Assembly (NCBI RefSeq): GCF_007859755.1
Contig: NZ_SJPF01000005.1
Span: forward strand, 396,942 to 460,941
Source: Blastopirellula retiformator
Lineage (GTDB): Bacteria; Planctomycetota; Planctomycetia; Pirellulales; Pirellulaceae
Reading direction: 5' to 3'
Length of the DNA stretch: 64,000 nt
Shown here: one piece after another, positions 59,158 to 64,000 of the stretch
Layout: each line of letters starts with the position of its first letter
How positions within the stretch are numbered: the first letter of the stretch is position 1
Notes under the pieces: generated by a model
Seen by the model: only the letters and a program-made list of their open reading frames with translations
The model's database searches: none
What the model was told of the DNA's origin: nothing
Made by a program: the position numbers and the translations under genes

Positions 59158-60039
59158 ATGCAGTCGACTCTCGTTCAACGTCAACTTCGCACCCCCGCGC
59201 GCCCGTCGGTCGTGGGAGATTGGCGCATCGGTAATCTCGTCGCCCGAGGTTCCTTTTGCGACGTTTCCCGGGCACAGCCCGTTGGCGGCAAAGGGATCGC
59301 GTGGGATTACGCCATCAAAACGCTTCGCACCGAATATGCCGACGACCGGCTGGCGCTCGAAATGTTGCGTCGCGAAGTTCGCGTCTCGCAGCAAGTCGCC
59401 TCGCCCCGGTTGGCCACGGTGCTCGCCCATGACTTCGCCGGCGACGAAGAGGCGTACGTCGTCTTCCCCTATCTGACGGGGGTAACCCTCAATCATTTGG
59501 TTCCGCGCCGCGGGCCGCTCGCCGCCCGGATTTGGATTTTACGTCAAATGGCGGAAGGGCTCTCCGCTTTGCATGCCGCCGGTTGGCGACATGGCGACGT
59601 GAAGCCGGAGAACGTCATCATCGACGCCACTGGCCGCGTCACGCTGATTGATCTCGGGTTCGCCACCCAAATTGGCGTCGATGAAGTCGACGCCGCTCAG
59701 TACCAAAAGGGAACCCCACGCTATATGGCGCCAGAGCTGTTCACCTCGACGCTCGCCGCCTCCGACGCCAGCGACATCTACAGCCTCGGCGTGTTGGCGT
59801 TTGAACTGCTCAGCGGGCACCGCCTGTTCGACACCCAAGACCTGGCGAAAATCATCGCCGCTCACAAGGCGCAATCGCCTCCCCCGCTTCGCCGCTTTCT
59901 GCCGCACGCTCCCGCGCACCTCGCGACATTGGTCGCTCGCATGTTGGCGAAAGATCCTCTTCGCCGTCCAGAAACAATCGACGACGTCGCCGACCAGCTT
60001 CGCTCGCTCGAGTTTGAAACGATCGGCAACGCGGGTTAA
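59158..60039 (+). CDS. Soluble Ser/Thr protein kinase
   Basis: 293-aa kinase (Hanks type) with no membrane segment or extracytoplasmic domain. Gly-rich loop ARGSFCDV at 29-36, ATP lysine K54 (YAIK), helix C E73, catalytic loop RHGDVKPEN at 144-152 (D147; HGD instead of the usual HRD), metal motif DLG at 165-167 (instead of DFG) and APE at 191-193. All key residues are present, so it is probably active. It lacks the arginine of the HRD motif that is linked to activation-loop phosphorylation, so it may be constitutively on. Single gene; its promoter region is shared, divergently, with the tiny lipoprotein. Confidence 0.9.
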   Translation: MQSTLVQRQLRTPARPSVVGDWRIGNLVARGSFCDVSRAQPVGGKGIAWDYAIKTLRTEYADDRLALEMLRREVRVSQQVASPRLATVLAHDFAGDEEAYVVFPYLTGVTLNHLVPRRGPLAARIWILRQMAEGLSALHAAGWRHGDVKPENVIIDATGRVTLIDLGFATQIGVDEVDAAQYQKGTPRYMAPELFTSTLAASDASDIYSLGVLAFELLSGHRLFDTQDLAKIIAAHKAQSPPPLRRFLPHAPAHLATLVARMLAKDPLRRPETIDDVADQLRSLEFETIGNAG

Positions 60040-60068
60040 ACTCGCAACGTCTTCTTGAAAACGGGTGC

Positions 60069-60091
60069 CACTGCTGGCTTGTCCAGCAGTG
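60069..60091. repeat. Perfect 9-bp hairpin between convergent genes
   Basis: CACTGCTGG (60069-60077), loop CTTGT, CCAGCAGTG (60083-60091). It lies between the convergent kinase and SH3 genes. It has no GTAG foot and no T-run. It may act as a weak bidirectional terminator or belong to another dispersed hairpin family. Confidence 0.55.
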
Positions 60092-60126
60092 AGAGCATGG
60101 GACTAGGTCACTGGTTGAACTTGGCT

Positions 60127-61548
60127 TTACTTCGTCTCGACGTTCGCCTTCTCATGCCGACTCAGCACAATGACTCGGCTGGCGGTCAAATGGGGCCGCG
60201 TGAACTCTTCGGTTGCGGCGACTTGTCCGTACAGGCCGACCTTTTGTTTCAGGTACCGTCGCAGGTTCAGCCCCGGCGACGGCGTGACGAACTGGAGCAC
60301 GTTGCCATCTTCGTCGGTTAGGGCAAACGGCGGCGTGTAGCGAGCCGAGTTGCGGGACGAGGTCGCTCGCTTGATCACCGGCATCAACCAACCTTCGCCG
60401 TCATACTGAGCGTCGCTGTCGCCGACGAACACGCCAGTACCGATGGCGCTCACCTGTTTTTTCGCGTCCTCGCTGATCGTCACCGAAGCGACCGCGGCCG
60501 CCGGCTTGTCGATCGGCATCGTCGTTTCGATGCGTGCCGCTTGCCGCTTGCGGGCCTGCAGCTGCGAGAACTCTTCGATCTTCTCGGCGATCACCAGCGC
60601 TTCGCCGCGCTCTAGCGGCGTGGCCCCGGTGAAACGCAACTGCTGCGCGGCCGCTTTCAGTGAACTGAGGTTCCATTGATCAATTGGCAGGGCCACCGTC
60701 TTGGTCAGCTCCGCTTCCAGCCACTGCATCGCGGCCGAAAAGTCGCCGCCAAAGTTGGGCATCGTCGCCGGGGCGGCGGTTGTCTGCGAACCTGGGATCA
60801 TCGCCACGGCGCTCGCCTTGGCGTGATTCAGCGGCCCCGGCGGCAGTGACGGCGTCACCGGGATCTGGTTGTTTTGCTTGGCGATCCGCATGATCGGAAA
60901 GGTGCTATTACGAACCGGCTCTGGCTCAGCATCGTCGAGCGTCCAAGGGGAATCGCCGGAGCGCTGGCTCCAGCCCCCGGCTGATAGGTTCATCTTGGCG
61001 TCCGGCGTTGTGGTGGCGGTCGCGGCCTCGCTGGGCAGTTCCGACGCCAGCTTGGCAGTCTCGGCCTGGATCCAGCGAAACTCGCCAGCCGGCGGCGCGA
61101 TCTTGATCCACTTTTCGACCTGGCCCGTCTCGGCGTTCAGCGACTGCCCGCTGCCGAGCTTCTGGACGATCTCTCCCCGCATCAGTCGTACGTGGGCGGC
61201 GTCGCGTCGCTCTTCCAAGCGGCTGCCGATAAAGCAGGGCGCCTGATCGCGGGACGCTTCTAATAGGTTCGGTTTGTCGGTCGGGATCAACGCGTCGTTT
61301 AGCACCCAGCTAAAGCTGCCGTGCGGGGGACGAATCGCCAGCCAGCCATTTTCGGCCTGGTCGTAAATCTCAATCTCGGCGCCTTCCTCCAGGAAGTCGC
61401 AGACGTAATAGTCTTCGCCAGGGCCGCTGTATATGTCGGAGACCTTCGCCACGATTACCGCGCGCTGCGGCTGCTGCGCCGCGGCAGTTGCCACGACCAA
61501 AACGGACGCCAAAAGCGAAAACGTGACGCGATCAAGTTGTCGTATCAT
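60127..61548 (-). CDS. Secreted protein with SH3-type domains
   Basis: 473 aa. The signal peptide ends about residue 24 (VVATAAAQQ). Two bacterial SH3-like segments follow: about 28-95 (VIVAKVSDIYSGPGEDYYVCDF to GWLAIRPPHGSFSWVLNDAL) and about 105-165 (HVRLMRGEIVQKLGSGQSLN to WIKIAPPAGEFRWIQAETA). After a low-complexity middle comes an Arg/Lys-rich helix (about 320-365) and a C-terminal beta segment (YDGEGWLMPVIKRAT, YTPPFALTDEDGN). SH3-like domains of this kind usually bind peptidoglycan or other cell-wall partners. The ATG at 61548 starts the signal peptide; no strong ribosome site is seen. Confidence 0.78.
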   Translation of the reverse strand: MIRQLDRVTFSLLASVLVVATAAAQQPQRAVIVAKVSDIYSGPGEDYYVCDFLEEGAEIEIYDQAENGWLAIRPPHGSFSWVLNDALIPTDKPNLLEASRDQAPCFIGSRLEERRDAAHVRLMRGEIVQKLGSGQSLNAETGQVEKWIKIAPPAGEFRWIQAETAKLASELPSEAATATTTPDAKMNLSAGGWSQRSGDSPWTLDDAEPEPVRNSTFPIMRIAKQNNQIPVTPSLPPGPLNHAKASAVAMIPGSQTTAAPATMPNFGGDFSAAMQWLEAELTKTVALPIDQWNLSSLKAAAQQLRFTGATPLERGEALVIAEKIEEFSQLQARKRQAARIETTMPIDKPAAAVASVTISEDAKKQVSAIGTGVFVGDSDAQYDGEGWLMPVIKRATSSRNSARYTPPFALTDEDGNVLQFVTPSPGLNLRRYLKQKVGLYGQVAATEEFTRPHLTASRVIVLSRHEKANVETK

Positions 61549-61715
61549 CAAACCGGCCCAACTACCGCAGTTTCCCCCCTGCGTAGATGCATTGTGGGGA
61601 ATACCCAATTTGCCGGCGCGGTTCAAGGTCGATCGGGCGACGGCGGGGCCGCGCGGCGACGCTCGGGTACACGTTGGGGTGAATGACGAATCACGAATGT
61701 CTAACGTTTGGATTC

Positions 61716-62140
61716 ACTGGACCGGACGATTTCCTTTTTTCGTAGGGTGCGTCGGGACGCACCGGGAACCTGTTGGTGTGGCTGGCATTGCTAACGCGTG
61801 GAAATGCAATGGCGCCAACGGTTTACGTCTCCTTCTTGTTTCGAGGTAGCGCGACTGGACCGGACTGTTTCGTTTTTTTCTCGCGGCAGTGGACTCGATC
61901 GCTTCTTTTTTGTGTCCTGTCGAAAGCCAGACGCATCAATATTTGCTGATGAACACTGGACCACTGGTTTCGTTTTTTTCTGCAGCGAAGTGGACTGGAC
62001 CGATCTTATTTTTCTGGGCTGGGGCATCGCGACGCACCCGACCGATTGGGAACAGGGACTGGACTGGACCACAACGTTTTTTTTTGAACGTCGGTCGCTT
62101 TGCCTCCGAACCAAAAGTGGACTCCGTTCTGCAAATTTTT
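61716..62140 (+). repeat. Cluster of seven ACTGGACC-plus-T-tract repeats
   Basis: Seven degenerate units, each ACTGGACC or AGTGGACT followed within 6-13 bases by a run of 5-9 T. Units start at 61716, 61854, 61888, 61955, 61994, 62063 and 62116. Five have the full ACTGGACC. Spacings of 138, 34, 67, 39, 69 and 53 are near multiples of 34-35 for the first five gaps, so it may be a decayed tandem array. The open frame across it (117 codons) encodes only repeated LDW/FFF-type strings and is not believed to be a gene. Confidence 0.65.
61742..61767. repeat. REP-like GTAG-headed hairpin
   Basis: GTAGGG at 61742-61747 leads into GGTGCGTC (61746-61753), loop GG, GACGCACC (61756-61763), then CCGGGA. 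It has the same outer flanks as the hairpins at 52039 and 62148 with a different stem. Confidence 0.7.
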
Positions 62141-62147
62141 TCCCGGC

Positions 62148-62232
62148 GTAGGGTCCGCTGTGCGGACCAGGGAAGTGCCGATTGGTTAGGCCAAGTCGAA
62201 CGCGCTTCCCCCGTCCGCACAGCGGACCCTAC
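62148..62232. repeat. Inverted pair of REP-like hairpins (BIME-like)
   Basis: The left copy GTAGGG, stem GGTCCGC/GCGGACC with loop TGT, then CCAGGGA, occupies 62148-62173. An inverted copy lies at 62213-62233, ending in CCCTAC. The two arms are perfect complements over 21 bases (62147-62167 with 62213-62233), and similarity continues inward with a few mismatches. About 45 bases lie between the arms. The whole pair can also fold into one long hairpin. This arrangement matches bacterial interspersed mosaic elements, which are REP pairs in opposite orientation. Confidence 0.75.
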
Positions 62233-62385
62233 GGCGTTTACCGAATCGACCAGAATTCCGTGCGCTTTGTCAAGCAAAAGAAAGAAGGGGCCGCGGTTGC
62301 GGCCCCTGGGGGAATTCTTATTTGGCAGTTTCGGTCGTCCGCTGAATTTGCAGCCACATTCCCTCGGCCTGCGCCTCGCGCTTAG

Positions 62386-62534
62386 CAGTCCGTTGATTTT
62401 CTCGACGGACTGCGTGATCGCACGGATGCGATCCCGAAATAACGACGTAAGTCGTTATTTTGCGAGCCGCGAAGAGCTATGCTCTGAGCCTGGCGAGGTT
62501 GGAAGATGCCACGATGGCATTTTTCAACAGGCAG
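62386..62534 (+). repeat. 149-bp multi-hairpin dispersed repeat, copy 2
   Basis: Second copy of the element at 13033-13181, in the same orientation. Four differences: one in the loop of the first hairpin and three in stems (one in the 11-bp stem and two in the 13-bp stem). Each stem difference is A in copy 1 and G in copy 2, opposite a T, so pairing is kept as G-U if the plus strand is transcribed. It sits at the end of a repeat-rich 1031-base gene-free stretch (61549-62579), 45 bases from the stop of the beta-lactamase-like gene. The gap holds no other recognised gene. Confidence 0.85.
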
Positions 62535-62579
62535 GTGGTGTTCGATGAAAAATTTCCGCTTTCGCGAGCCTTGGCTCGC

Positions 62580-63734
62580 CTACTTTCCTTCCAGCAGCGT
62601 CTTGGCCATGTTGATCGCCGTCGTCTGACCCGACGGGGCCGACTGCAGGTTACACAGGACGATCATCGTCAGGCCGCTTTCGGGATCATGTCCCATGAAC
62701 GACTGGTAGCCGGGAAGCGAGCCGTCATGCCCCAGCATCGGGCCCAGCTTCGCAATCCCCAGGCCATAGCTGGCGCTCTGCGGGTTGCCTGGCTCATTGG
62801 GCTGTAGGCTCGCCAGCTGCTTATTGTGCAGTTCTTCTGAGCAGAGCTTGCCGCCGACCAGCGCTTCGACGTAGGTCGCCAAGTCCTGGGCGGTCGAGAT
62901 CCCGGCGCCAGCAGCCCAGCCCCAGGATGGGTTGTCGTTGGTGTGATCGCTCGGCAGCAACTTACCGGCCAGAGCCGCTTGTTGGTCCGCTTCGCTCAGG
63001 TCGGGGTTTTCGTTGGTGCCGAACAAATAGCCCCGCGAGTAAGGCGCCGGCATCTGGTTGTCGGTCCGGGCGGGAAACGACGTGCGAGTCAATTTCAGCG
63101 GCGCAAAGATCCGCTGCTGGAGAACGTCCTCCAGCGGCTTGCCGGTCAGCTTTTCGGCGATCACGCCCAGCATCACGGTGTTGGTGTTCGAGTAGTCGTA
63201 GCCCGTGCCGGGCTTGAAGAGGGGCTTCTGCTCGCTTCCGATTTCAATAAGCTCTTGCGGCTTAAAGACCCGCTTGGGCTCTTGGTCCATCAAGCGGTTG
63301 AACGACTTCAGTTCGCTATAGGTCGGAATACCGCTCCGCATCGAGAGCAAATCGGCGATCGTGATCTCGTCGGCGCGCGGCACGTCGGGGAAGAATTTGG
63401 AAACCATGTCGTCCAGTTTCAGTTTCCCTTCGTCGATCAACTGCAGGATGACGGTCCCGGTCATCGTCTTGGTGTTCGAGCCGATCCGGAACGCCATATC
63501 GGTTTCCATCGGCGCTTTCGTCTTCAGATCGGAGATGCCGTACGCTTTAGTCCATTCTTGGTCTCCCTTGCGGAACAGGACGACGGCGCCCGGGATGGCG
63601 TTCTCTTGCATCAGCCGCTCGACGGTGGCGTTCACCTTCGCTTCGTCGACCGGCCACTGGCCGAAAGCGGTTGCGCAGGTCGCGCAGAGAACGAGCGGAG
63701 CGATTACAAGCGAGTGGAGACGTACGTTGCGCAT
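62580..63734 (-). CDS. Secreted class C beta-lactamase-like serine hydrolase
   Basis: 384 aa. The signal peptide ends near ATAFGQ (residue 25). The serine nucleophile is S86 in IGSNTKT (SxxK, with K89). YDYSNTN carries the YxN motif, and GHDGSLPG near the C-terminus is the HxG form of the third motif. This is the penicillin-binding-protein/esterase EstB-type family: activity may be D-ala carboxypeptidase, esterase or beta-lactamase, which sequence cannot separate. ATG 63734 starts the signal peptide; the upstream frame is not supported. A GAGA lies before it. Single gene. Confidence 0.9.
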   Translation of the reverse strand: MRNVRLHSLVIAPLVLCATCATAFGQWPVDEAKVNATVERLMQENAIPGAVVLFRKGDQEWTKAYGISDLKTKAPMETDMAFRIGSNTKTMTGTVILQLIDEGKLKLDDMVSKFFPDVPRADEITIADLLSMRSGIPTYSELKSFNRLMDQEPKRVFKPQELIEIGSEQKPLFKPGTGYDYSNTNTVMLGVIAEKLTGKPLEDVLQQRIFAPLKLTRTSFPARTDNQMPAPYSRGYLFGTNENPDLSEADQQAALAGKLLPSDHTNDNPSWGWAAGAGISTAQDLATYVEALVGGKLCSEELHNKQLASLQPNEPGNPQSASYGLGIAKLGPMLGHDGSLPGYQSFMGHDPESGLTMIVLCNLQSAPSGQTTAINMAKTLLEGK

Positions 63735-63962
63735 TGGATTTCTCAACAGGTTTTCAGGGGCGGTTGGGTCGATACCCCAACTATTGGTTATGCATTTGCT
63801 GGGGCGTGTGATTCCGATTGGGCCAGTCGCACCAGATCGGGAACGCGGGATCTTAGAGAGGTCGGATGGGGGAAGCATGAAGATATAGGAAGCCGGGGCT
63901 CAATGTGGGTTAGCATTTGAAGATGTTCAACGTCTCGATGCCTTCCAACAAGGAGCCCGGCC

Positions 63963-64000
63963 GTGGCCTATTTTATCGCGTTTGATACACATTGCGAGTT
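63963..64000 (+). CDS. Probable start of an IS110-type transposase (cut by window end)
   Basis: GTG at 63963 follows AAGGAG by about 8 bases and opens a frame MAYFIAFDTHCE that runs off the edge. The strand, hydrophobic core and first acidic residue (FD) fit the N-terminus of IS110-family recombinases (DEDD), many of which begin in this way in planctomycetes. Only 12 residues are visible, so the call is tentative. If right, the 228-base gap before it (63735-63962) holds the left end of the element. Confidence 0.45.
   Translation, partial: MAYFIAFDTHCE

Noticed and set aside
61716..62140. CRISPR-like array
   Set aside because: Repeat cores are only 8 bases and imperfect, spacing is irregular (34-138) and no cas genes are nearby.
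61798..62151. 117-codon frame with LDW and FFF repeats
   Set aside because: The repeats follow the underlying ACTGGACC/T-tract DNA repeats and shift irregularly; there is no ribosome site and no conserved pattern.

Overview
The window looks like chromosome of a planctomycete of the Pirellulaceae (Blastopirellula/Rhodopirellula-like). This rests on gene content: a PSD1/DUF1549/DUF1553 cytochrome-like protein followed by a DUF1501 protein, a formylglycine sulfatase, a Tat-exported Gfo/Idh/MocA oxidoreductase, a DUF1559 remnant next to a small lipoprotein, a sigma factor coupled to a giant membrane-anchored propeller protein, a PDZ-containing YidC, and many tiny or low-complexity lipoproteins. 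No rRNA, tRNA or CRISPR array was seen.

Layout. 0-7 kb: tail of an unknown gene, L-serine ammonia-lyase (sdaA), flavodoxin, two diverged TPR-like paralogues, a DUF2071 protein, a small secreted protein, a lipoprotein and a broken DUF1559 gene. 7-12 kb: purQ, a PurS-PurL fusion and tyrA on the minus strand, then a stand-alone type II secretion F-like protein. 13-24 kb: the PSD1/DUF1501 pair, a PcfJ-like protein, a ParDE module, a sulfatase with a small membrane protein, an ECF sigma/zinc anti-sigma pair and a ceramidase-like enzyme. 24-32 kb: tsaB, two tandem metallophosphoesterases, yidC-mnmE and a Gfo/Idh/MocA gene that ends in a strong terminator. 32-38 kb: a second ECF sigma factor translationally coupled to a 1550-residue membrane protein. 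38-52 kb: a seven-gene Bat/MoxR-type cluster (terpenoid-cyclase-fold protein, BatA-like VWA protein, second VWA-like protein, membrane beta-domain protein, 1349-residue Ala/Gln coiled-coil protein, MoxR ATPase, DUF58 protein). 52-58.6 kb: a prolyl oligopeptidase and a ribose-type ABC importer. 58.8-64 kb: a 39-residue lipoprotein, a soluble Ser/Thr kinase, an SH3-domain protein, a repeat-rich intergenic island, a class C beta-lactamase-like hydrolase, and probably the 5' end of an IS110-type transposase at the edge.

The most unusual items are these. (1) The importer's substrate-binding lipoprotein has its two lobes in reversed order, a circular permutation. (2) A 149-bp dispersed repeat built of about five hairpins occurs twice, and its three stem differences all preserve pairing as G-U on the plus strand. 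(3) A family of GTAG-headed REP-like hairpins with constant flanks and different stems occurs here, including one inverted BIME-like pair. (4) A roughly 200-bp fold-back element lies at 54.6 kb, and a cluster of ACTGGACC-plus-T-tract repeats lies at 61.7-62.1 kb. (5) The giant coiled-coil protein inside the Bat/MoxR operon is a candidate undescribed cell-envelope or mechanical system.
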